A stretch of 6,817 bases of DNA from an uncultured bacterium (GTDB lineage: Bacteria > Actinomycetota > Coriobacteriia > Coriobacteriales > Coriobacteriaceae): positions 1-6,817 of the forward strand of contig CAJMRN010000089.1 in the NCBI GenBank assembly GCA_905215815.1. Direction: 5' to 3'. How positions within the stretch are numbered: the first letter of the stretch is position 1; every line of letters begins with the position of its first letter. Positions 1 to 6,296 of this stretch are shown one piece after another. The notes below the pieces were generated by a model. It was not told the DNA's origin, did not search any database, and saw only the letters and a list, made by a program, of their open reading frames with translations. Made by a program: the position numbers and the translations under genes.

Positions 1-1117
1 CGCGGTCATCGAACGAGATGCGAAGGGCGCCAAGAGCCTGCTCACGTCCAATACCCATGGCGCTGAGCACATGGCTCGGGTCCATGCTGCCGCGCGAGCA
101 CGCAGAGCCGGCCGAAACCTCAAAGCCGGCGGCGTCGAGCTTGATGATGAGCTCCTCGGAGTCCATGCCGTCGACGTAGATCGAAACCATGCCCGGCAGA
201 CGATCTGCCTGCGCGTAGTCGCCCATGGTGGCGTGAATGTGCGGATGGGCCGTAATCGTGGCGTAGAGCTTGTCGGAAAGGGCTTGCAGCTTCTCGCGCT
301 CCTGGGCCACATGGGGCACCAGCGTACGGGCGGCAGCAGCAAAGGCCAGCTGCGTGCGCAGGTCCTGCGTACCGGCGCGACGTCCGGCTTCCTGTCCGCC
401 GCCAAAGATGCGGGGGCGCAGCGGCGTGCGAGTCTTAACGTAGAGCGCGCCGGAGGCAACGGGACCGCCAATCTTGTGGGCGGCGACGGACATGGCGTCG
501 ACACCCAGCTCGGCGGCATCGAGCGGAATATGCAGATAGCCCTGGATGGCATCGGTGTGGAACAGGGCGCCTGCGGTGTGCGCAGCCGCGGCAAGCTCGC
601 GGATAGGCTGCACCACGCCGGTCTCGTTGTTGGCGACCATGATACTCACGAGCGCGACGTCGTCGCCGAGCAAGTCGCTCAGCGCGGCAAGCTCGATGTA
701 GCCCGCATGGCAGGGCTGCACTAGGTCGACGGTAAAGCCGGCAGCGCGCAGCAGCGGCAGGTTGTCCAGGATCGAATCGTGCTCGATGGCAGATACGATC
801 ACGCGGTTACGCTTGCGGTCGCGCTGACGAGCGCCCTCGGCAAGACCGAGGAGCGCCAGCTGGTTGGCCTCGGTGCCGCCGTTGGTAAGGATGATCTCGG
901 ACGGGCGAACGCGCGCGCCAAAGCTACGGGCAATCTCGCGACGTGCGGCCTCCAGACGCGCGGCGGCCTTGCGGCCGAGCGAATGCAGCGAGTTGGGGTT
1001 GACGCCGGCAAGCTCGCTGTCGTCATATTCGCGCTGCGCAAGGAGCGCCTCGGCGCGCATGGGCGTCGAGGCGGCATAGTCAAGATTCACGGGTATGCGG
1101 TTTTGACCTGCGGTCAT
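1..1117 (-). CDS. Cysteine desulfurase, NifS/IscS-type (3' end beyond window)
   Basis: PLP-dependent enzyme expected to convert L-cysteine to L-alanine and carry the sulfur as a persulfide for Fe-S cluster assembly or tRNA thiolation in the cytoplasm. The frame is open from ATG at 1117 to the left edge (372 codons), so only a short C-terminal piece is missing given a usual length near 380-400. Visible class-V aminotransferase motifs are LDYAASTP (12-19), GGTEANQLAL (80-89), the PLP-stacking His113 in IEHDS, NNETG (163-167), Asp189/Gln192 in HTDAIQ, the Schiff-base Lys215 in AAHKIGGP, and RRAGT (246-250). The catalytic Cys340 sits in SAGSACSRGS. The start is supported by AGGAGG at 1129-1134. 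The gene begins 6 nt after rpe, so it is probably cotranscribed. Motif details differ from the usual consensus (GGPVAS after the lysine, QEAGRRAGTQD). Whether it acts as IscS, NifS or a tRNA-thiolation partner cannot be decided without the downstream gene. Confidence 0.95.
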   Translation of the reverse strand, partial: MTAGQNRIPVNLDYAASTPMRAEALLAQREYDDSELAGVNPNSLHSLGRKAAARLEAARREIARSFGARVRPSEIILTNGGTEANQLALLGLAEGARQRDRKRNRVIVSAIEHDSILDNLPLLRAAGFTVDLVQPCHAGYIELAALSDLLGDDVALVSIMVANNETGVVQPIRELAAAAHTAGALFHTDAIQGYLHIPLDAAELGVDAMSVAAHKIGGPVASGALYVKTRTPLRPRIFGGGQEAGRRAGTQDLRTQLAFAAAARTLVPHVAQEREKLQALSDKLYATITAHPHIHATMGDYAQADRLPGMVSIYVDGMDSEELIIKLDAAGFEVSAGSACSRGSMDPSHVLSAMGIGREQALGALRISFDDR

Positions 1118-1123
1118 AAGGGT

Positions 1124-1795
1124 TTATGCCTCCTGTGCAGCCTCGTTGCCCAGCTTCTGCAGCAGCGCAACCTCGGCGGCGGGATCTTCGGACTTAAATA
1201 CGGCGGAGCCGGCTACGAGCACGTTGGCGCCGGCCTTGACGACCTCGGCAATGTTCTTGGAAGAAATGCCGCCATCGACCTCGATCAGGGGCGACACGCC
1301 GTGGCGCTCGCACATGGCCGTAAGCTCGTGCAGCTTAGGCAGAGTGCCCGGGATAAAGCTCTGGCCGCCAAAGCCGGGGTTCACGCTCATCAGCAGCACC
1401 ATGTCGACAACGTCGATGATGCTCTCGAGTACGCACACGGGGGTGGCGGGGTTGAGCACCACGCCGGCCTTGACGCCGCGCTGCTGCAGATGGGTGAGCG
1501 TGCGGTGCAGGTGCGTGGAGGCCTCGTAGTGCACGGTGATCATGTCGGCACCGGCGTCGGCGTACCAATCGACCGTCTCGTCGGGGTTCGACACCATCAG
1601 GTGCGCGTCGACCGGCACGTCAGTGGAGCGCTTGACGGCCTTGAGGATATCGACGCCAAAGGTGAGGTTGCCGGTAAAGTGACCGTCCATGACGTCGAAG
1701 TGCACAAAGTCGGCGCCGGCGATCTTGCCGAGCTCGTCCTTGAGGCTGGCCATATCGGCCGAAAGAACGGACGGAGCGATTTTAATGGAACCCAT
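1124..1795 (-). CDS. rpe: Ribulose-phosphate 3-epimerase
   Basis: Interconverts D-ribulose 5-phosphate and D-xylulose 5-phosphate in the pentose phosphate pathway; cytoplasmic TIM barrel with one catalytic divalent metal. The 223 residues match the usual family length of about 215-230. The N-terminal strand IKIAPSVLSAD (4-14) starts right after the Met, which fixes the start. Metal and catalytic residues are His32 and Asp34 in VHFDVMDG, His65 in DAHLMV and Asp173 in EVDGGI. The phosphate-binding and closing loops MSVNPGFGGQSFI (136-148) and AGSAVF (195-200) are present. The start codon follows gpsA by 18 nt and has a moderate AGAAAGG site 8 nt upstream. The loop after the first Asp reads HFTGNLTFG, where most family members have HFVPN. 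The related allulose-6-phosphate epimerase is an alternative, but the core motifs and setting favour Rpe. Confidence 0.96.
   Translation of the reverse strand: MGSIKIAPSVLSADMASLKDELGKIAGADFVHFDVMDGHFTGNLTFGVDILKAVKRSTDVPVDAHLMVSNPDETVDWYADAGADMITVHYEASTHLHRTLTHLQQRGVKAGVVLNPATPVCVLESIIDVVDMVLLMSVNPGFGGQSFIPGTLPKLHELTAMCERHGVSPLIEVDGGISSKNIAEVVKAGANVLVAGSAVFKSEDPAAEVALLQKLGNEAAQEA
1129..1134 (-). promoter_or_regulatory. Ribosome binding site of the cysteine desulfurase gene
   Basis: AGGAGG, a full consensus, is built into the last sense codons of rpe (Gln-Glu-Ala), 11 nt before the ATG at 1117. Spacing is slightly long but no better start is available. Confidence 0.7.
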
Positions 1796-1803
1796 GGTAG
1801 TAG

Positions 1804-1810
1804 CCTTTCT
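1804..1810 (-). promoter_or_regulatory. Moderate ribosome binding site of rpe
   Basis: AGAAAGG lies 8 nt before the rpe ATG at 1795, in the 18-nt gap after gpsA. It is a weaker match to the anti-SD than those of the neighbouring genes. Confidence 0.6.
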
Positions 1811-1813
1811 GCG

Positions 1814-2821
1814 CTAATCGGCGAGTCCGTAGAACTCTTGGGAGGGGACGCGGTCGGTAAGGATCTCGAGCGCCCTATCCAAAGTAACACCGTTGTAGAG
1901 CGTTTGCTCCACGGCAAAGGTGAGCGGAATGTCTACGCCCAGTGAACGGGCGAGCTCGCTCACGCTGCGGGCGGCAACGGCGCCCTCGACCACCATATGC
2001 GTGCGCGCCTGGTACTCGTCGAGCGAAACGCCGTGGGCAAACTCGAAGCCAAAGGTGCGGTTGCGCGAATGCTCGGAGGTGCAGGTGGCGATAAGGTCGC
2101 CCATGCCGGCAAGTCCCATGCAAGTCATGGCCTGACCGCCGCGGGCGTGCACCAGGCGGCTGATCTCTGCCAGGCCGCGCGTCATGATAAGAGCAAGCGT
2201 GTTGTCGCCCGCGCCGGTACCGGCAGAGATGCCGCACACGATAGCGATGACGTTTTTCATGGCGCCGCATACCTCGACGCCGGTCATGTCCTGCGACAGG
2301 TAGATGCGGAAGGCCGTGGAAAGCAGCAGTTCCTTAAAGGTCTCCCCTACTTGCTGGTCTTCACTGGCGATGACGGCAGCCGAAAGCCCGCCGCGGCAGA
2401 TTTCCTCGGCATGGTTGGGGCCCGAGAGCGCCGCCACGCGCGCTTCGTTGCCGATCTCGCTGGCGATGACCTCACTCATGAGCAGGCCGGACTCGGGCTC
2501 GATGCCCTTGGTGAGGCACAGAACCGGCGTCTCGTCCGCGATGAACGGCGCCGCCTGGTGGCAGACGTCGCGCAGATGCGTCGAAGGCACGGCAAAGATG
2601 ATCGCATCAGCACCGTCGAGCGCCTGGGCGAGCTCGGTCGTTGCTACCACGTTGTCCGGCAGCTCGTATCCCACCAGATACCGGGGGTTGCGGTGCTCGC
2701 CGTTGATGCCGGCGGCCGTCTGCTCGCTATGGGCCCACATGGCCACGCGCTCGGCTCGCGCAGCGGCAAGTCCGGCGACGGCGGTTCCCCAGGAGCCGGA
2801 GCCAATCAGCGCAACATTCAT
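1814..2821 (-). CDS. gpsA: NAD(P)-dependent glycerol-3-phosphate dehydrogenase
   Basis: Reduces dihydroxyacetone phosphate to sn-glycerol 3-phosphate, the backbone of phospholipids; cytoplasmic. The 335-residue length is typical. The N-terminal Rossmann fold opens with GSGSWGTAVA (7-16), followed by FAVPSTHLR (76-84), LTKGIE (103-108, Lys105) and LSGPNHAEEI (132-141). The C-terminal helical domain has the catalytic Lys189 in CGAMKNVIAI, GDNTLALIMTRGLAEI (205-220) and GLAGMGDLIATC (236-247), with the substrate-binding Arg254-Asn255 in SRNRTFG. The start is set by the nucleotide-binding strand MNVALIG and by AGGAGA overlapping the plsY stop codon. It lies 9 nt after plsY, so producer and consumer of glycerol 3-phosphate are adjacent. 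The sequence shows no truncation or missing key residue. Confidence 0.98.
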   Translation of the reverse strand: MNVALIGSGSWGTAVAGLAAARAERVAMWAHSEQTAAGINGEHRNPRYLVGYELPDNVVATTELAQALDGADAIIFAVPSTHLRDVCHQAAPFIADETPVLCLTKGIEPESGLLMSEVIASEIGNEARVAALSGPNHAEEICRGGLSAAVIASEDQQVGETFKELLLSTAFRIYLSQDMTGVEVCGAMKNVIAIVCGISAGTGAGDNTLALIMTRGLAEISRLVHARGGQAMTCMGLAGMGDLIATCTSEHSRNRTFGFEFAHGVSLDEYQARTHMVVEGAVAARSVSELARSLGVDIPLTFAVEQTLYNGVTLDRALEILTDRVPSQEFYGLAD

Positions 2822-2826
2822 GACTC

Positions 2827-2832
2827 TCTCCT
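2827..2832 (-). promoter_or_regulatory. Ribosome binding site of gpsA
   Basis: AGGAGA overlaps the plsY TAG stop, and the AGGAG core ends 6 nt before the gpsA ATG at 2821. The arrangement mirrors that at der. Confidence 0.8.
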
Positions 2833-3514
2833 ACTTATCGTCGGGCTCGGTGACGCGCTTGGTAAACGAGAGCTTGGACTCCTTACCGGCCATGAGCTTT
2901 TTGATGTTCGCACGATGGGCCCACACCACGGTGATGCCGATCATCGCCATGCAAAACTTAAGGCCAAGGCTGCTGTACGGAAAGACCGCACAAGCGGCGA
3001 TGGGAAGACCGATGGCCGCGGCAAGCGAGCCCACCGACACAAACTTGGTGATGGCGACGGCCACGATAAACATGCCCAGCAGCGAAAGCCCAATGGGCCA
3101 GTACCATGCGAGGATTACGCCCAGACCGACCGCGATGCCCTTGCCGCCATGGAAGTTGAGGTAGGGCGAGAAGATATGCCCCCATACGGCCGCCAGGCAG
3201 ATGACGCCGAGCATCCAATCGCCGGCGGCACCGGGGGCCATAATGCTCACGGGGAAGCCATAGCCCAAGTCGGCAATGAGCGGACGCGCGATAAGGACGC
3301 AGATGGCGCCCTTCAGGCAGTCGAGCAGCAGCGTGAGCGCCGCGACCTTGGGGCCGGCTACGCGCAGGGCGTTGGTGGTGCCGATGTTGCCGGAGCCCGC
3401 CTTGCGAATATCGGTGTGGTTAAACACGCGGCCCAGGATCAGGCCAAACGGAATCGCTCCGATAAAGAACGAGACCACGGCGCAGATGGCGGTCAGCAGA
3501 ATCGGATTATGCAT
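2831..3514 (-). CDS. plsY: Acyl-phosphate:glycerol-3-phosphate acyltransferase
   Basis: Integral membrane enzyme that transfers an acyl group from acyl phosphate (made by PlsX in the known pathway) to position 1 of glycerol 3-phosphate, giving lysophosphatidic acid. The 227-residue protein is slightly longer than common homologues (about 190-220) and very hydrophobic, with segments near 5-28, 56-78, 100-116, 128-155, 158-178 and 185-198. All three cytoplasmic active-site motifs are visible: GSGNIGTTNA (40-49), GHIFSPYLNFHGGKGIAVG (112-130) and HRANIKKLMAGKESKL (200-215). The ATG lies inside the end of der; the two genes overlap by 8 nt (ATGCATAA), and AAGGAG stands 7 nt upstream within der. 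Translation is therefore probably coupled. A charged tail (KRVTEPDDK) ends the protein. Confidence 0.98.
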   Translation of the reverse strand: MHNPILLTAICAVVSFFIGAIPFGLILGRVFNHTDIRKAGSGNIGTTNALRVAGPKVAALTLLLDCLKGAICVLIARPLIADLGYGFPVSIMAPGAAGDWMLGVICLAAVWGHIFSPYLNFHGGKGIAVGLGVILAWYWPIGLSLLGMFIVAVAITKFVSVGSLAAAIGLPIAACAVFPYSSLGLKFCMAMIGITVVWAHRANIKKLMAGKESKLSFTKRVTEPDDK

Positions 3515-4841
3515 CCTTTTGCTCCTTCTTCCTAAAGAAGAGTCGAATGGGCGTGCCAGAAAAATCGAAGGTCGAGCGCATACGGTTCTCCACGTAGCGC
3601 TGGTAGGTGTCGTTGACCAGGTCGCTGTGGTTGACGAAGAACGTGAACGTCGGCGGGTTGACGCCCGTCTGGGTCACGTAGTGCATGCGCAGGCGACGCT
3701 TGCCGTCCACCACGGTGTGACCAAACTCACGCAGGTCGGTGAGGAACGTGTTGAGGCGCGAGGTGCTGATCTTTTGCGAGCGCGTCTTCTCGGCGGCGTC
3801 GACCATGCCCCAGATCTTCTCGACGCTGCGGCCGGTCAGGGCCGAGATGCGCAGGTACTGGGCCCAGGGAGCCATGACGCCCAGACGGCGGTCGACGGTC
3901 TCCATGCAGGCCTCGCGCTTGCGGTCGTCGTCGAGCAGGTCCCACTTGTTGAGCAGCACCACGATGGCGCAGCCGCGCTCGATGGCCAAGCCCATGACCT
4001 TCTGGTCCTGCTCGGTGACGCCCACGGAGGCATCGACGACGAGCAGCGTCACGTCGGCGCGGTCGATGGCACGCAGGCCGCGAACCATGGAGTAGTACTC
4101 GATGTTCTCGTACACGGTGCTCTTCTTGCGAATGCCCGCGGTGTCGACCATGCGGTAGTGCTTGCCGTCGCGCTCGACAACGGTATCGATGGCGTCGCGC
4201 GTGGTGCCGGCGATGTTCGACACGATGGAACGGTCGGCGCCCAGGATGCGGTTGAACAGCGAGGACTTGCCGGCGTTGGGTCGGCCGATGATGGCGACGT
4301 TGAGCGCGTCAGGGAACTCGTCGGCGACCTCGTCCTCTTCCTCGGGCAACAGGGCGACGATGTCGTCGAGCAGGTCGCCCGTGCCGTGGCCGTGCAGGGC
4401 CGAGAGCGGCGTGGGCTCACCGATGCCGAGCGAATAGAACTCCCAGATGTTGTCGTTCTCGCGATCGGGATTGTCGAGCTTGTTCACCAGCAGAAAGACC
4501 GGCTTGTCGGAGCGCTTGAGCATGCGGGCGACCGACTCGTCCTCCTCGGTGACGCCGGTGCGGCCGTCGACCACAAACAGGATGACGGCGGCTTCCTCGG
4601 CGGCGGCGAGTGCCTGGTCGCGGATGGACGTGGCAAACACGTCATCGCTCTTGAGCGGCTCGATGCCGCCCGTGTCGACGATAGTGAACTCGCGGCCGTT
4701 CCAGTCGGCCGTGTGATACGAACGGTCGCGCGTGACGCCGCGGGACTCGTGGACGATGGCGTCCGAGGTCTGGGCTAGGCGGTTAACGAGCGTGGACTTG
4801 CCCACGTTGGGGCGTCCAACGACGGCGACGATAGGTTTCAT
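3507..4841 (-). CDS. der: Ribosome biogenesis GTPase Der (EngA)
   Basis: GTPase with two tandem G domains needed for 50S ribosomal subunit maturation; acts in the cytoplasm bound to ribosome precursors. The 444 residues fit the family (about 435-490). The first G domain shows GRPNVGKS (9-16), RGVTRD (34-39), DTGG (56-59) and NKLD (120-123). An acidic linker PEEEDEVADEF (166-176) leads to the second domain with GRPNAGKS (186-193), AGTTRD (211-216), DTAG (233-236) and NKWD (298-301). A KH-like domain covers about 350-444 and ends in a basic tail with FFRKK. The start at 4841 is chosen over an in-frame ATG at 5012 because MKPIVAVVG is the first strand of the fold and AAAGGAG lies 5 nt upstream. 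It begins 10 nt after the DUF512 gene and overlaps plsY by 8 nt. Confidence 0.99.
   Translation of the reverse strand: MKPIVAVVGRPNVGKSTLVNRLAQTSDAIVHESRGVTRDRSYHTADWNGREFTIVDTGGIEPLKSDDVFATSIRDQALAAAEEAAVILFVVDGRTGVTEEDESVARMLKRSDKPVFLLVNKLDNPDRENDNIWEFYSLGIGEPTPLSALHGHGTGDLLDDIVALLPEEEDEVADEFPDALNVAIIGRPNAGKSSLFNRILGADRSIVSNIAGTTRDAIDTVVERDGKHYRMVDTAGIRKKSTVYENIEYYSMVRGLRAIDRADVTLLVVDASVGVTEQDQKVMGLAIERGCAIVVLLNKWDLLDDDRKREACMETVDRRLGVMAPWAQYLRISALTGRSVEKIWGMVDAAEKTRSQKISTSRLNTFLTDLREFGHTVVDGKRRLRMHYVTQTGVNPPTFTFFVNHSDLVNDTYQRYVENRMRSTFDFSGTPIRLFFRKKEQKDA
3522..3527 (-). promoter_or_regulatory. Ribosome binding site of plsY inside der
   Basis: AAGGAG is within the last codons of der (Lys/Glu-rich tail), 7 nt before the plsY ATG at 3514. 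It supports this start despite the 8-nt overlap with der. Confidence 0.8.
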
Positions 4842-4846
4842 CTGCT

Positions 4847-4853
4847 CTCCTTT
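4847..4853 (-). promoter_or_regulatory. Ribosome binding site of der
   Basis: AAAGGAG, 5 nt before the ATG at 4841, overlaps the TAA stop of the DUF512 gene. It decides the der start against the upstream in-frame ATG at 5012 and suggests coupled translation. Confidence 0.85.
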
Positions 4854-6294
4854 AATGGGTAGGGTCAGTGGAATTAGTAGAGTCGGCAGGCACAATGCCA
4901 AGGATGTGCTCCAGGGTATCGAGCAGCTCATGCGGCATGGTCGACACCACATGAACCTCGGCGCCGCGATTGGTAAGGCTTGCGAGTAAATCGTCACGAT
5001 GATACTCGTCAAGCGTCATGCCGTCAGCGTTGAACATGAGCTTAGGCACAAAGAGCATAACCCCCGACAGGTCTTGCGGCAGCTGCTCCAGGATGTCGCT
5101 CGCGACGATTAGGCCGGTCACGTCCACGTTGCCGCCAAAGTAGCGGTTCTTGATGGCCGTGACGGTGCCGGAAAGGCCCTGTGGAGACTCCACGAAGCGG
5201 GCGACGGTATCGCGTGCGCTGGCGCCCGAAAGACATACCAGGCGCTGGTCGCGGGCGGTCATAGCCTTGCGAACGCTGGCAAGGCGCTCGGCGTCGGCGG
5301 CAAGGACATCGTCTGTCTCGTCCAGATACGAGCGGATCATGCCGATGCCGTCGTAGTACTGAGGGTAGCCGTCGTAAAAATCGGCCTCGGGCGGCTCGAT
5401 ACCGGCGTCCAGATAGAACTCGTCGCTCATCTGGAACGTGTGGCGGCCAAAGCGCTCGTACGCGCGATCCTGGAAGGGTCGGATCATGGCGATGGTCTCG
5501 CGCGCCAGCTCAGGCTTGTCGCTGTAGGACCAGCTAAAGCGGTTCTGGTGCTTGGTAAAACCGAGCGGCACGACGCCTAGGCTCGTGATCTGTTCGTGCT
5601 CCTCGCAAAAGCGCAGGGTCTTCAGCAGTTCCTCGCCGTCGTTCATGCCGGGGCACAAAACGATCTGGGCGTGAATCTCGATGCCGGCGGCCATGATGGC
5701 CTCGAGCACGTCCATGCCGCGCTGGGCGTTGCGGCCCATCATGCGGCGGCGGACATCGGGGCTTACGGCATGGACCGACACGTTCATGGGGCTCATATTT
5801 CGGTCGATGACGTTTTGCACGTCCTCGTCGGAAAGATTCGTGAGCGTGACAAAGTTACCCTGTAAAAAACTCAGGCGGTAATCGTCGTCGCGGATGTAGA
5901 GCGTGGAGCGGCCGCCCTTGGGCAGCATGGTCATAAAGCAGAACACACAGGCGTTAACACAGGTACGCATGCCGTCGAAGATGGGACCATCGAACTCTAG
6001 GCCCCAGTCCTCGCCGGGAAAGCGGTCAAGCTCGACGGGGGTGACGGTGCCGTCGCGCGGGTCGAAAACCTCCAGCTCGACGGTGTCGTCGTCTGCTTCC
6101 CAAAGCCATACGATCATATCGGTCAGCTTCTCGCCATTGACCGTGAGCACGCGCATGCCCGGCTCGATACCCACATCCCATGCGGGCGACTCGGGACGCA
6201 CGTTCTTAACGAGCGCGCCCTCACCCGGCTCGGGGTCGCGGCTGCGCCCGTAATCGGCCACCTCGGCGGCGTATGCGGGTACGGTCTGGTCCAT
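4852..6294 (-). CDS. PDZ / radical-SAM-like / DUF512 protein of unknown function
   Basis: 480-residue protein of the DUF512 family, function not established. Residues about 24-80 look like a PDZ-type domain (GALVKNVRPESPAWDVGIEPGMRVLTVNG core). Cys112, Cys116 and Cys119 form CVNACVFC, a CX3CX2C arrangement that in radical-SAM enzymes binds a 4Fe-4S cluster and S-adenosylmethionine. Barrel-like segments follow: FVTLTNL (148-154), MNVSVHAVSPDVRRRMMG (170-187), IEIHAQIVLCPGMNDG (205-220) and LGVVPLGFTKH (239-249). The C-terminal DUF512 region includes SDEFYLDAGIEPPE (290-303), YPQYYDGIGMIR (310-321) and VTGLIVASDIL (392-402). The last dozen residues are Ser/Thr/Asp-rich and probably disordered. 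ATG at 6294 is preferred over an in-frame ATG at 6399, which would run 105 nt back into ispH. There is no signal peptide. It starts 2 nt after ispH and precedes der. By similarity it may be an Fe-S oxidoreductase; substrate and reaction are unknown. Confidence 0.9.
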   Translation of the reverse strand: MDQTVPAYAAEVADYGRSRDPEPGEGALVKNVRPESPAWDVGIEPGMRVLTVNGEKLTDMIVWLWEADDDTVELEVFDPRDGTVTPVELDRFPGEDWGLEFDGPIFDGMRTCVNACVFCFMTMLPKGGRSTLYIRDDDYRLSFLQGNFVTLTNLSDEDVQNVIDRNMSPMNVSVHAVSPDVRRRMMGRNAQRGMDVLEAIMAAGIEIHAQIVLCPGMNDGEELLKTLRFCEEHEQITSLGVVPLGFTKHQNRFSWSYSDKPELARETIAMIRPFQDRAYERFGRHTFQMSDEFYLDAGIEPPEADFYDGYPQYYDGIGMIRSYLDETDDVLAADAERLASVRKAMTARDQRLVCLSGASARDTVARFVESPQGLSGTVTAIKNRYFGGNVDVTGLIVASDILEQLPQDLSGVMLFVPKLMFNADGMTLDEYHRDDLLASLTNRGAEVHVVSTMPHELLDTLEHILGIVPADSTNSTDPTH

Positions 6295-6296
6295 GA

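Noticed and set aside
71..724. Plus-strand open frame opposite the cysteine desulfurase
   Set aside because: Antisense shadow; the minus-strand frame over the same bases has the PLP lysine, the catalytic cysteine and other family motifs.
1796..1813. Possible promoter or terminator in the largest gap (gpsA-rpe)
   Set aside because: The 18-nt gap holds only a ribosome binding site and shows no hairpin with a T-run.
779..1945. Plus-strand open frame (388 codons) spanning parts of the desulfurase, rpe and gpsA
   Set aside because: It crosses three minus-strand genes and their ribosome binding sites and has no recognisable domain.
1997..3535. Long plus-strand open frame (512 codons) opposite gpsA and plsY
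   Set aside because: The translation is Gly/Ala/Arg/His-rich without recognisable motifs. It is the antisense shadow of two clearly conserved minus-strand genes in high-GC DNA.
3276..4778. Long plus-strand open frame (500 codons) opposite der
   Set aside because: No family motif and a Val/Asp/Gly/His-biased composition. It mirrors the intact Der frame, which carries two full sets of GTPase motifs.
3636..4838. Degenerate second G-domain P-loop in Der (GRPNAGKS in place of GRPNVGKS)
   Set aside because: Ala at this position still satisfies the GxxxxGKS P-loop rule, and all other G motifs are intact, so it is not a loss of function.
4842..5012. N-terminal extension of Der from an ATG at 5012
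   Set aside because: It would overlap the DUF512 gene by about 160 nt and lacks Der similarity. A strong ribosome binding site sits directly before the 4841 ATG.
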